This document shows positions 39,649-51,700 of a DNA stretch of 60,000 nt, in pieces. Position 1 is the first letter of the stretch; each line of letters starts with the position of its first letter. This stretch comes from Nymphaea colorata (Eukaryota; Streptophyta; Magnoliopsida; Nymphaeales; Nymphaeaceae). The DNA is taken from positions 20,838,581 to 20,898,580 of the forward strand of contig NC_045147.1 in the NCBI RefSeq assembly GCF_008831285.2, given 5' to 3'. The position numbers and the translations under genes are program-made. Under the pieces are notes generated by a model, which was not told the DNA's origin, made no database searches, and was given only the letters and a program-made list of their open reading frames with translations.

Positions 39649-40254
39649 AACTACTAAGAACTTGAATATCAGCTCCAGTTAGAAAAAGAGAATATCTCCA
39701 GCCTATAAGCATTAAAATAGCAAACTAGAAGACACTCTTAAAGAGCAATCAGTCGTACCTCTGTTGTGCCCACTATGTAAAGTGATGTTTGATTCAGAGC
39801 CATCCAAACATACTAGAAAGCTTGTTCCTCAACCTCTACATGCTTGACCTCATTTTTTCATGTACTTTGATTGAAAGCTGCAGCACCCATCTAGAAGAGA
39901 AAGGACAAAAGGCTTCTGCTTTCAAATCTTCTGTTGCATCATATATGCCTGAAAACACTTCTGTTTTTATGGAAACAATTCAAGTAGGCAATATTTCACT
40001 GCAACAACTACCCCAGCAAATTCACACATGTAACGGCACACACACACACACAGGGGGGTTGTTGGTGGTGAGGACCAAATTAAGGTGTGATATCAAAAGA
40101 ACACAAAAGATTTAGCAAATTAACCTTTCAGATTATGCTTATGCGCAAACAAAGAAAGTACTGCAGCATTATTCCCCTATATAACATACTAAGAATATTT
40201 ATTTCTTAAATGAATAGCAAATTTTGAAGCTGAAACCAACAGAAAAGTTCTCAC

Positions 40255-40427
40255 CTCCCAATAGAATCAGGCACAACTTTCACACTGTCAAACTTCAAAA
40301 TTTCTGTTGTACAAGCACTGAAGAATTACTAGCATGCACCTTGCAGCTGCAATAGCTTCTTCAGTTGTTAGTGGCTTTTGAATGAACCTCACATAATCAC
40401 ATTGCATTTGATGCATCTTGACATCAA
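40255..40427 (-). pseudogene. Exon-like pair in block B
   Basis: Minus-strand exon 40427-40340 (88 nt, AG acceptor, GT donor) reads DVKMHQMQCDYVRFIQKPL then TTEEAIAAA. A 30-nt exon at 40284-40255 can follow in phase and reads VKVVPDSIG. Both are bounded by AG/GT. I do not recognise the protein and could not join these to other exons with confidence. The same pieces occur at 44751-44923 and 57242-57414. Confidence 0.3.
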
Positions 40428-40979
40428 CTGTTCCAGACAAACACAAATATGCATTATAAATTACCTTTTTGAGACTCAATTGCATAACATAGATGAATAG
40501 ACATAAAAATATTTCATCAAACTCGATTCTCATGTAACAATGTTTATCTTTAAAATGATGCATTAAACGTTAGGAAGTTTCTACTTCCAGTCCATCGTCC
40601 AGGAAATGGACATGATTAGAATAAGCATGCTTTAAAAAACATTCAGGATGTCATGTCCAGCAAGGATCACTACAGCCACTAGGATTCAATAACTTCAGAT
40701 GGATGCAGGACCAACTCTAGCACCTCTATCACCAGGTAATCATAAGATACAGGTTACGGAAACAAAGAATCTTTAGACAATGTTCTCAGCGTCACATAAC
40801 AGTTTCCTCATAGAAATCAAGAGAAGAAATACTGTTTGAATATTCTTTCTTTTAATACATCAATTAGTCCGTCCTCCTTAACAAGATTTTTCATCTATAT
40901 ATATAATTTCTATGTGGTTCAACAACTTGTGTCGAGTCATCAACACTTTGTTCACTTTTATTGCACCGTTATTACTACA

Positions 40980-41108
40980 TCATGTAGGTTTAGGATATCC
41001 ATCAAGTGATGAATTCCATGGAGCAATGCCTGGCCAATTGTTGTTCGCCTCCAACAGTTCATTATTAAACTTTGAAAATTTTAAGGTTTGCCACTTTGCC
41101 TCTTCATC
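40980..41108 (-). pseudogene. Exon-like terminal fragment in block B
   Basis: After a TGCAG acceptor, 43 codons are open on the minus strand and end at TGA: DEEAKWQTLKFSKFNNELLE then NWPGIAPWNSSLDG and PKPT. The residue mix looks protein-like, but no upstream exon or family was found. It is unchanged in the copies at about 45476-45604 and 57967-58095. Confidence 0.28.
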
Positions 41109-42414
41109 CTGCAGTCGTAGGGTTTCTGTGGGATTCCTTCAAATGGATTTCTCCCCATAAAACGTTTGAAATTGTAAGAAAAAACTTTCAAAAGAATGGC
41201 TTTGTGTAGAACATCATAGAATGATCGCATGCCTAACATGCAACCGAAAGAGAAAAGTGAAAATATAAGGAAAAGAACAACACATCACAGTTGCCGGAAG
41301 ATGGGACAATATGAACACTAACTGTCACAAAATTTTCTTGAGGTATTCAAGTTGATAATTTCGCGAGATTGACTAATCAGTGGTGGTTGCTGTGATTGTT
41401 AAACAAAGAACCATGAACTACGATCAACATTGACAAGCAACACCAACTTTTCTATGAGAATTGATTTGATAACCAAGCGTCCCACCCCATGCATCAAAGA
41501 ATTGAAAGACAAGCAAAGTTTTTTACAATGAATAACCAGAGTTTGCAAAGTAAAGTCATAGTGATGAATGATTCTGAAAGCATAAGAGCTATGCAATAGG
41601 TGGGTGAGATGACTTAAAAAGCATTAATAATTACATGAATTGGATACTTCAGATATTTCCTATGACATTGCATGATAGAGACTTGAGAATCTTTTCTCTA
41701 TTGAACATTTAACTAATAGGCTGCAGAATGCAGACACCTTAGTGTGGCTAAGATCAATGTGGCGCCACTTTATTGAATAATGAAAGATCTACAGATTCTA
41801 CACTAAGCACTAAGAAGTAAGAACATCCTACTGTTTAGTGATGGATAGAGAGGTTACCACCATACTGTTGTTCCTTCCTAAAACTCAAAATGATCTTTCT
41901 GAACATGTCAGAGCTTAGAAGTTTAGTTTTTTTTTTTTTTATGGCAGATCCTGCAACTAATGAAGAGTTTCACTTCGTGGGGAAATAATACGCAAATTCA
42001 AAAGTGAAAAGTATGTGCAAAATTCAAACACCAGAAGGTATACAAAGGTATAAAACATAAGGACTTGATCATGAAATTCTGAAATGCTTTTTACTTTTCA
42101 GGATTCATGTGGCCTTCAGAAGAAAAGTAAAAGTGCAACCTTTCCATAGTTGCAGCAGTATTCATTACTACCACAAAACCTATCTTCGAAAGGTTTCGTG
42201 CCTGGGGTCATTAGGTGAGGACAACAAGCCATAGAACATTGAAGTTAATTTTGACCTATAATCTTTGAAATTCTCAGCTCCTGAGAATGGGCAGCTTTTT
42301 GAGATCATTATACCAATTTCCATGGGATCATATTTTGCAGAAAATACTCAAAAATTTTGAAATGAGATCATTACAAATCCAAACAAATTTACGAATCTCA
42401 ACACAAAGATCATC

Positions 42415-42460
42415 TCACTCTCTCTCTCTCTCTCTCTCTCTCCCCCCCCCCTCTCTCTCT
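42415..42460. repeat. (TC)n/(C)n microsatellite in block B
   Basis: TC run followed by a C run and a second TC run. Its length differs in the other two copies (46473-46508 and 59407-59452), a normal slippage difference. Confidence 0.9.
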
Positions 42461-43141
42461 TCATTTTTTCAGACAGCATATTGAGGCGTTTGAAAGATAA
42501 GGTGTAGAGTAATAATGAAACAGAGGACAAGGATCAAGTATGAAAGATCATATGATAATATGACAATAGAGAATGAGAGAATAGGCTGTATGGCCTCCGA
42601 GACCTATACAAATATATTTTTAAGGTTTAAAATTCAAAAAAAGTGCCCACTTAAATTTTGGGTGTAACTTAAGTACATAGAGAGAGTTTATCTTTTAGTA
42701 CTTGGTCAATCAAGGGAACATTTCCAATTTTTGTACGTTAAAAACTTAATGCATTGTCGGAACAGTTTTAGGCCCGTGCATGAAACATTGAAATGGGCTA
42801 GTCCCGTATCAAATAGCTGAAAATTGTTGGTTTCTTCACCAAGATATAAAAGAAAACATGAATCCGTTCCTTGTAGAGATCTGTTAGAAGATGAATCGAT
42901 CCTTAATCAATGCAACAGATCTTCAAAAGGCAGCATAAATTCACGCTTAAACAAACCAGGCACATGCAACAGATAGATGACGAAAACAGCGTCCACAACT
43001 GGTCCAGCACCGTGTACATGTCCTTCAAATCCCATGGTAGAGTGGAAGGAACGGCACCCAAAACCTTTGGCAAACGAAGCGAGTGCATGCGATGCATGGA
43101 ATTAATCGGAGAAAAATATAGAGAAAGAGGAAGAAACAAAT

Positions 43142-43640
43142 AAAGAAAGCGAGAGGGACGGAGGGAGAGAGGGATAGAGAGATGCTATTACCTTAGATAA
43201 TGAAGCTTGAGAGAATCGAGACTCCTCGACTAAAACCCTCGCTCGCCAAATTGCCATTCACTGTGGATGGATGAATGGTTCAGGAAGGTTAAAAAAAAGC
43301 CCGCCAAATAATCGTTGCCTAGGATCACAGTTCCCCCGACCCATCTCCTCCCGGAGCAGCCTCCTTCCTTCGCCATGGCCGACGGACAGGAGAGAGGGAG
43401 GGAGAGAGAGAGAGAGAGAGAGAGAGGCATTTACCTTCGGGACACGATGATGATGGGGGAGAGCGCCGGCTGGAGACTGAGCCGCGGCGGTGGTCGAGAG
43501 GACCGGCGGGAAAGCGAGGGTCGTGGTGATAGGGGGGCTGGAAGCGCGCGAGCGCGAGAGAGGCAAGAAAGGGAGCGAAAAAGGAGGAAAGTATTCGACC
43601 TTTTTATGGACGACCTCGATCGTCAGCAACTGAAAGCAAA
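43142..43640 (-). promoter_or_regulatory. GC/GA-rich leader-like region of block B
   Basis: In contrast to the AT-rich surroundings this stretch is GC-rich, with GA runs at 43142-43180 and 43389-43425. Read on the minus strand it has CT-rich tracts and two good donor-like sites (cccgaag/gtaaatg near 43429 and atctaag/gtaata near 43193), as in plant 5' UTR exons. It may be the promoter and leader of a minus-strand transcription unit in block B. The plus-strand 200-codon open frame 43315-43917 is probably a shadow of this composition. Confidence 0.35.
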
Positions 43641-43695
43641 AGACTTCAAGAAACGGTTACCTTCCGTTCTTGAAGTTTCCTTCGTGACCCCGCGC

Positions 43696-44490
43696 TCCAC
43701 CGATCATTTGAATTTGGATTTAATTTCATTTTTGGAAAGCTTCATCGAATTAGCATTGTTGATCGCGCGCATTTCATTTCAATCTCGACTTGTTCACTCA
43801 TCGTGTTCGCTCTCGCATATAGTTACTTTTCTTCGAATTAATGATTTGCCGAGCTTTCTATCCATGCTACTAATGCTTATTGTCGGTGTATTTAATTTTT
43901 CCTTGTTATCTTATTAAATTAATTTAAAATAAATTATATTTAAAATACGAAGAAATAAAAATGGTAATAAGAACCGATACGTAACAATGTCTACTAGTCA
44001 CAACTCAAATCGATCTCGTAATACCTTTGTTTTTAATAAAATGGTAAGAATCTGCTTTTAATATATTTACAGGTAACTGCTTAGTATTTGAGAAATTGTA
44101 AAAAGCGGTTCTACTTAATAAAATAATCTACAAGCACCTGCTCCATTAATTGACGGGAAAATGTCAAAACTACTAAAAATGCTACTTTGTCATTAGTAAT
44201 TTCTATGAAACAAATTCAAAAATCACATTTTGTACGTACACTCTCCCTATGCCTTTTGTTTTAGCAACGAAACTTATAAAATATACGGAAATTTGAAGAA
44301 ATTGACAAAAGAATGCGGCGCATCAAAAAAATGTTTGTTCAAAGGTATTTTCTTTTTATTAGGGTAAATTGGTTATTTTCATATTTTTTATAAGTTTTCA
44401 ATTATTGAAGCATGTGTAAGTAAGTTGTTGTATAAATATAAATGGTTAGTTGTCACTTGGTTTTGATGGTCTCGTTGATTATTTGTCCGG

Positions 44491-44522
<32 letters not shown>

Positions 44523-44646
44523 CATGGACCTGCAGACGAAGAGAAAAAAAAAATTATGACTAAGGGGCATTAATATAAGAAATATTATATTTGAGAAACA
44601 CTAATAGGCCACGGACCGCATTAGCCCATCAAAAGTTACTTGTGTT
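43696..44646. other. Junction spacer between block B copies 1 and 2
   Basis: AT-rich with a (TA)n run at 44493-44521. The segment 44567-44640 (ggggcattaatataagaaat) is a fragment of the local repeat seen at 18750-18850 and 23885-24010, so that repeat sits exactly at the junction. No gene is seen beyond the tail of the open frame ending at 43917. Confidence 0.6.
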
Positions 44647-47390
44647 AAAGAAAGTACTGCAGCATTATTCCCCTATATAACATACTAAGAATATTTATTT
44701 CTTAAATGAATAGCAAATTTTGAAGCTGAAACCAACAGAAAAGTTCTCACCTCCCAATAGAATGAGGCACAACTTTCACACTGTCAAACTTCAAAATTTC
44801 TGTTGTACAAGCACTGAAGAATTACTAGCATGCACCTTGCAGCTGCAATAGCTTCTTCAGTTGTTAGTGGCTTTTGAATGAACCTCACATAATCACATTG
44901 CATTTGATGCATCTTGACATCAACTGTTCCAGACAAACACAAATATGCATTATAAATTACCTTTTTGAGACTCAATTGCATAACATAGATGAATAGACAT
45001 AAAAATATTTCATCAAACTCGATTCTCATGTAACAATGTTTATCTTTAAAATGATGCATTAAACGTTAGGAAGTTTCTACTTCCAGTCCATCGTCCAGGA
45101 AATGGACATGATTAGAATAAGCATGCTTTAAAAAACATTCAGGATGTCATGTCCAGCAAGGATCACTACAGCCACTAGGATTCAATAACTTCAGATGGAT
45201 GCAGGACCAACTCTAGCACCTCTATCACCAGGTAATCATAAGATACAGGTTACGGAAACAAAGAATCTTTAGACAATGTTCTCAGCGTCACATAACAGTT
45301 TCCTCATAGAAATCAAGAGAAGAAATACTGTTTGAATATTCTTTCTTTTAATACATCAATTAGTCCGTCCTCCTTAACAAGATTTTTCATCTATATATAT
45401 AATTTCTATGTGGTTCAACAACTTGTGTCGAGTCATCAACACTTTGTTCACTTTTATTGCACCGTTATTACTACATCATGTAGGTTTAGGATATCCATCA
45501 AGTGATGAATTCCATGGAGCAATGCCTGGCCAATTGTTGTTCGCCTCCAACAGTTCATTATTAAACTTTGAAAATTTTAAGGTTTGCCACTTTGCCTCTT
45601 CATCCTGCAGTCGTAGGGTTTCTGTGGGATTCCTTCAAATGGATTTCTCCCCATAAAACGTTTGAAATTGTAAGAAAAAACTTTCAAAAGAATGGCTTTG
45701 TGTAGAACATCATAGAATGATCGCATGCCTAACATGCAACCGAAAGAGAAAAGTGAAAATATAAGGAAAAGAACAACACATCACAGTTGCCGGAAGATGG
45801 GACAATATGAACACTAACTGTCACAAAATTTTCTTGAGGTATTCAAGTTGATAATTTCGCGAGATTGACTAATCAGTGGTGGTTGCTGTGATTGTTAAAC
45901 AAAGAACCATGAACTACGATCAACATTGACAAGCAACACCAACTTTTCTATGAGAATTGATTTGATAACCAAGCGTCCCACCCCATGCATCAAAGAATTG
46001 AAAGACAAGCAAAGTTTTTTACAATGAATAACCAGAGTGTGCAAAGTAAAGTCATAGTGATGAATGATTCTGAAAGCATAAGAGCTATGCAATAGGTGGG
46101 TGAGATGACTCAAAAAGCATTAATAATTACATGAATTGGATACTTAAGATATTTCCTATGACATTGCATGAAAGAGAATAGGCTGCAGAATGCAGACACC
46201 TTTGTGTGGCTAAGATCAATGTAGCGCCACTTTATTGAATAAAGAAAGATCTACACTAAGCACTAAGAAGTAAGAAGAACATCCTAGTGTTTAGTGGTGG
46301 ATAGAGAGGTTACCATTATACTGTTCTTCTTTCTCAGCTCCTGAGAATGGGCAGCTTTTTGAGATCATTATACCAATTTCCATGGGATCATATTTTGCAG
46401 AAAATACTCAAAAATTTTGAAATGAGATCATCACAAATGCAAACAAATTTACGAATCTCAACACATAGATCATCTCTCTCTCTCTCTCTCCCCCCCCCTC
46501 CCTCTCTCTTCATTTTTTCAGACAGCATATTGAGGTGTTTGAAAGATAAGGTGTAGAGTAATAATGAAACAGAGGACAAGGATCAAGTATGAAGGATCAT
46601 ATGATAATATGACAATAGAGAATGAGAGAATAGGCTGCATGGCCTCCAAGACCTATACAAATATATTTTTAAGGTTTAAAATTCAAAAAAAGTGCCCACT
46701 TAAGTTTTGGGTGTAACTTAAGTACATAGAAAGAGTTTATCTTTTAGTACTTGGTCAATCAAGGGAAGGAATGGCACCCAAAACCTTTGGCAATCGAAGT
46801 GAGTGCATGCAATGCATGGAATTAATCGGGGAGAATATAGAGAAAGAGGAAGAAACAGAAAGCGAACGGAGGGAGAGAGAGATAGAGAGACAATATTACC
46901 TTAGATAATGCAGCATGAGAGAATCGAGACTCCTCGTAAAACCCTCGTTCACCAAATTGCCATTCACTGTGGATAGATGAATGGTTCAAGAAGGTTAAAA
47001 AAAGCCCGCCAAATAATCGCTGCAGAAAATCACAGTTTCCCCGACCCATCCCATTCCGGAACAGCCTCCTTCCTTCGCCATGGCTGAAGGACAGGAGAGA
47101 GAGAGACAGAGACAAAGAGAGGCATTTACCTTCGGGACATGACAATGGTGGTGGAGAGCACCGGCTAGAGACTGAGCAGCGGCGGTGGCAGAGAGCACTG
47201 GCGGGAAAGCAAGCGGTCATGGTGATACGGGGCTGGAAGCGCGCGAGCATGGGAGAGGCAAGAGACGGAGCGGATAAGGAGGAAAGCATTCCTCTTTTTT
47301 ATGGACAACCTGGATCATCAGCAACTAAAAGCAAAAGACTCCAAGAAACTGTTACTTTCCATTATTCAAGTTTCTTTAGTGACCGAGCGC
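44647..47390. repeat. Block B, copy 2: truncated and internally deleted
   Basis: Matches 40151-43695 but lacks three parts: ~40 bp near 46170, ~390 bp near 46330 (equivalent to 41885-42275), and ~325 bp near 46766 (equivalent to 42720-43045). The GA-rich leader-like region is present but eroded (46850-47250). At 47390 it passes straight into the left flank of array 1. Confidence 0.92.
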
Positions 47391-48769
47391 AAAATTCTAC
47401 AAAAGAGTAAGAGACCAAGTGCTTGACAAAAAATATACAAATTTTCATCCAAGATAATATAGAATCATGGGCTTAAAATGTCAAAGACATGATGAAAATG
47501 TCAAAGAAAATTCTTCAATAGTGAGATAAATTTTAAAAAAAGTTTGCAAGTATTGGTAAGAAAGTCAAGAAAGTCTAAAACAGGAACAATACTTTTCACG
47601 AGCTAAAAAGTATTTTGGGGAGCTTCAAAAAACTATGTAAGGAATTTACCTCAATATTTCAAATAAAAGACAGAAAATCAATTTCTAAATCACTTTCAAA
47701 GTTATTTATTAGTTTTCATCAAAACGTGTAAAGCAGCAAAAGAATTTGCAAAAAATTTAAGACACTGCTGGAAAATCTAGAAAACTTGTATAAGTTATCA
47801 AGATCACATAATGTTGGGAAAAAATTGCATAGTTTTATCAAAGACATGTAAGTTCACAAACGATTTAATAAAGGCAGTTCAAAACCATTCTCATAAATTT
47901 AAAAGAAAGGTCAGACAAAATTAATAGAAATGTTGATAAAACAGTCATAAAAGTACAAAAAAAAAACACGAACTTATAAAAAAAATTATTGAAACTATGA
48001 GTTTTACAAACTTTCTTAGAAAAACAGTAATAAAGATCCAGAGTTATTAATACATTTCTAAACGTAATAGAATAAGTTTAAAATATTTTAAACTAATTCA
48101 AATTGCAAATATTTTCAAAATCCTGGAAGATATTCACATTTTTGAATTCTTTTCTAGCAATCTTATAGAATGATATATATTTTGGAAAAATCACTGAAAT
48201 TTATGTCTGGCCTGAGTGGAACCACAAAAGGTGAAACATGAAATTACTCGCTCTGCACTCATGTATGTGTTCGAAAAATCGCTTAAACCTTTAAAAAGAA
48301 AAGAAAATCCTCTAGAAAAATCCATAACATGATTTCAGGAAAAGTGATTACACCTTCACATGTGCTCTAAGATTCACTAAATGCTTTAGCACAGTATGTT
48401 TCTTATATGATAGTTGTGTCAGTTACTCTGTTTTAACCTTTTAAATCCGACGTATTAGAACGAGAAGATCTCCTTAAGTAACATCCTCTATGGTTGGAAT
48501 ATTTTTCCTCATGGACTATATGAAAGCAGGCTTTCACAGAAAACCAGCTATATATATATATATATATATGGCAACCATTTCAGGCTCGTCCATGGGGGGA
48601 GGTCATTCACGCCCTCTCCTCTTATGGATTAACATACAACTTGCTCATAGATAGCAATAGATAAGATGAAAAGCAAATAAAAAAGGCTAAAAAATGAACA
48701 CTTGATTGAATATCATCACTTTTGCATTTTACTGTTGTCAATCAGTAAGGGAGCCATATAGGTTCCAAG
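47391..48769. other. Spacer between block B copy 2 and satellite array 2
   Basis: Starts with ~50 bp matching 29046-29095, then AT-rich DNA with weak repetition of aaaatgtcaaagacatg-like words. A (TA)n run lies at 48550-48569. No gene is seen. Confidence 0.6.
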
Positions 48770-51700
48770 ATAGTGGTCACATTTAGTCTATATATTCTTG
48801 GATTCAGATCAACTGTGGACCTAGATCAGTGGTCTTATCTGATCTAAAACATTGTTGGATTTGTTTTTTGCTATAGGTTCAAACCAACGGTCTCATGTGG
48901 TTTGAAAATTGTTGAATTTGAATATGTAAGTCTCGATCAAAGGCCTTATCTGATCTAAGAATCATAGGATTTGGATCCAGTTATGGGTATAGATCAGTGG
49001 TCTTATCTGATCTGAAAAATTGTTGGATTTGTAGTTGGCAATTGGTTCGGACCAGTGGTCTTACGTGATCCGGAAATTGTTGGATTTAGATTTGTTTGTG
49101 AGTCTCGATAAGTGGTTGTATCTTAATCTACAAATCATCGAATCTGGATCTAGTTATGGGCATAGATCGGTGGTTTTATCTAATCCAAAAATTTGTTGGT
49201 CTTCGATCAGTGGTCTTATTTAGTTTATAAATTCTTAGATTCAAATCAACTGTGGGTCTAGATAGATCAGTAGTCTTATCTGATCTGAAAAAATTGTCGC
49301 ATTTATTTTTTCCTATAGGCTCGGACCAAAGGTCTCATCTGGTCTAAAAATTGTTGGATTTGCATATGCTTGTAATTCCCAATCAGAGGCCTTATTTGAT
49401 TTAAGAATCATAGGATTAAGATCTAGTTATAGGTATAGATCAGTGGTCTTACCTGATCTAAAAATTGTTGGATTCTAGCTACAGGTCTAGATTATTGGTC
49501 TTATGTGATCTAAAAATCACTCGATTTGGATCTCCTTATTGATCAGATTCAAGATGTTGGATCTAAAAAAATGTCAGTTTTGCATGTAGTTGTAGGTAAA
49601 GATCAGTGGTCTTATCTGATCTACAAAATCGTTGAACTTCGACCAATGGTCTTATCTAGTTTGTAAATTCTTATATTTGGATCAACTATGGATTTAGATC
49701 AGCGGTCATATCTGATCATGAAAATTGTTGAATTTGTTTCTAGCTATAGGTTCAAACCAATGGCCGTCCTATGTAGTCTAGAAATTGTTGGATTTGGAAG
49801 TAACCATGGTACCAGATCAGTGGTCTTATCTAACCTGGAAATTGTTGAATTTGGATCTTGTTGTGGGTCTACATCAGTGTTTTGGGTGTAGTTATGGGTA
49901 TAGACCATGGTTTTATCTATTATGAAATCATCAGATTTGGTTCTAGTTGTGGGTACAGACCAGCGGTCTTACCTGATCCTCAAAATTGTTGGTTTTTGAT
50001 AAGTGGTCACATTTAGTCTATATATTCTTGGATTCAGATCAACTGTGGACCTAGATCAGTGGTCTTATCTGATCTAAAACATTGTTGGATTTGTTTTTGG
50101 TTATAGGTTCAAACCAATAGTCTCATGCGGTTTGAAAATTGTTAAATTTGAATATGTAAGTCTCGATCAAAGGCCTTATCTGATCTAAGAATCATAAGAT
50201 TTGGATCTAGTTAAGGGCATAGATCAGTGGTCTTATCTGATCTAAAAAATTGTTGGATTTGTAGTAGGCAATTGGTTCGGACCAATGGTCTTACGTGAAC
50301 CGGAAATTGTTGGATTTAGATTTGTTTGTGAGTCTCGATAAGTGGTTGTATCTTAATCTACAAATCATCGAATCTGGATCTAGTTATGGGCATAGATCGG
50401 TGGTTTTATCTAATCCAAAAATTTGTTGGTCTTCGATCAGTGGTCTTATTTAGTTTATAAATTCTTAGATTCGGATCAACTGTGGGTCTAGATAGATCAG
50501 TAGTCTTATCTGATCTGAAAAAAATTGTCGCATTTATTTTTTCCTATAGGCTCGGACCAAAGGTCTCATCTGGTCTAAAATTTGTTGGATTTGCATATGC
50601 TTGTAATTCCCAATCAGATGCCTTATTTGATTTAAGAATCACAGGATTAAAATCTAGTTATAGGTATAGATCAGTGGTCTTACCTGATCTAAAAATTGTT
50701 GGATTCTAGCTACAGGTCTAGATTATTGGTCTTATGTGATCTAAAAATCACTCGATTTGGATCTCCTTATTGATCAGATTCAAGATGTTGGATCTAAAAA
50801 AATGTCGGTTTTGCATGTAGTTGTAGGTAAAGATCAGTGGTCTTATCTGATCTACAAAATCGTTGAACTTCGACCAATGGTCTTATCTAGTTTGTAAATT
50901 CTTATATTTGGATCAACTATGGATTTAGATCAGCGGTCATATCTGATCTTGAAAATTGTTGAACTTGTTTCTAGCTATAGGTTCAAACCAATGGCCGTCC
51001 TATGTAGTCTAGAAATTGTTGGATTTGGAAGTAACCATGGGATACCAGATCAGTGGTCTTATCTAACCAGGAAATTGTTGAATTTGGATCTTGTTGTGGG
51101 TCTACATCAGTGTTTTGGGTGTAGTTATGGGTATAGATCATGGTTTTATCTATTATGAAATCATCAGATTTGGTTCTAGTTGTGGGTACAGATCAGCGGT
51201 CTTACCTGATCCTCAAAATTGTTGGTTTTTGATAAGTGGTCACATTTAGTCTATATATTCTTGGATTCACATCAACTGTGGACCTAGATCAGTGGTCTTA
51301 TCTGATCTAAAACATTGTTGAATTTGATTTTGGCTATAGGTTCAAACCAATAGTCTCATCTGGTTTGAAAATTGTTGAATTTGAATATGTAAGTCTCGAT
51401 CAAAGGCCTTATCTGATCTAAGAATCATAAGATTTGGATCTAGTTATGGGTATAGATCAGTGGTCTTATCTGATCTACAAAATCGTTGAACTTCGACCAA
51501 TGGTCTTATCTAGTTTGTAAATTCTTATATTTGGATCAACTATGGATTTAGATCAGCGGTCATATCTGATCTTGAAAATTGTTGAACTTGTTTCTAGCTA
51601 TAGGTTCAAACCAATGGCCGTCCTATGTAGTCTAGAAATTGTTGGATTTGGAAGTAACCATGGGATACCAAATCAGTGGTCTTATCTAACCTGGAAATTG

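Larger units (their letters stand above)
39016..43695. repeat. Block B, copy 1: non-satellite flank, duplicated twice
   Basis: Almost identical to 56003-60000 (offset 16,987 bp) and, from 40151, to 44647-47390 (offset 4,496 bp). It holds a hairpin-rich element (39.5 kb), exon-like minus-strand pieces (40.25-41.1 kb), a CT microsatellite (42415-42460), and a GC/GA-rich leader-like region (43.14-43.64 kb). No transposase, reverse transcriptase or integrase frame is visible. The block might be a decayed gene or a long non-autonomous element. Confidence 0.9.

Noticed and set aside
39016-43695. LTR retrotransposon or helitron as explanation of block B
   Set aside because: No terminal repeats, primer-binding site, or reverse transcriptase, integrase or helicase frame could be seen.
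43315-43917. 200-codon plus-strand frame in block B
   Set aside because: Starts in GA-repeat-derived Arg-Glu runs, its composition changes abruptly to AT-rich DNA, and it is broken in copy 2; likely not a gene.
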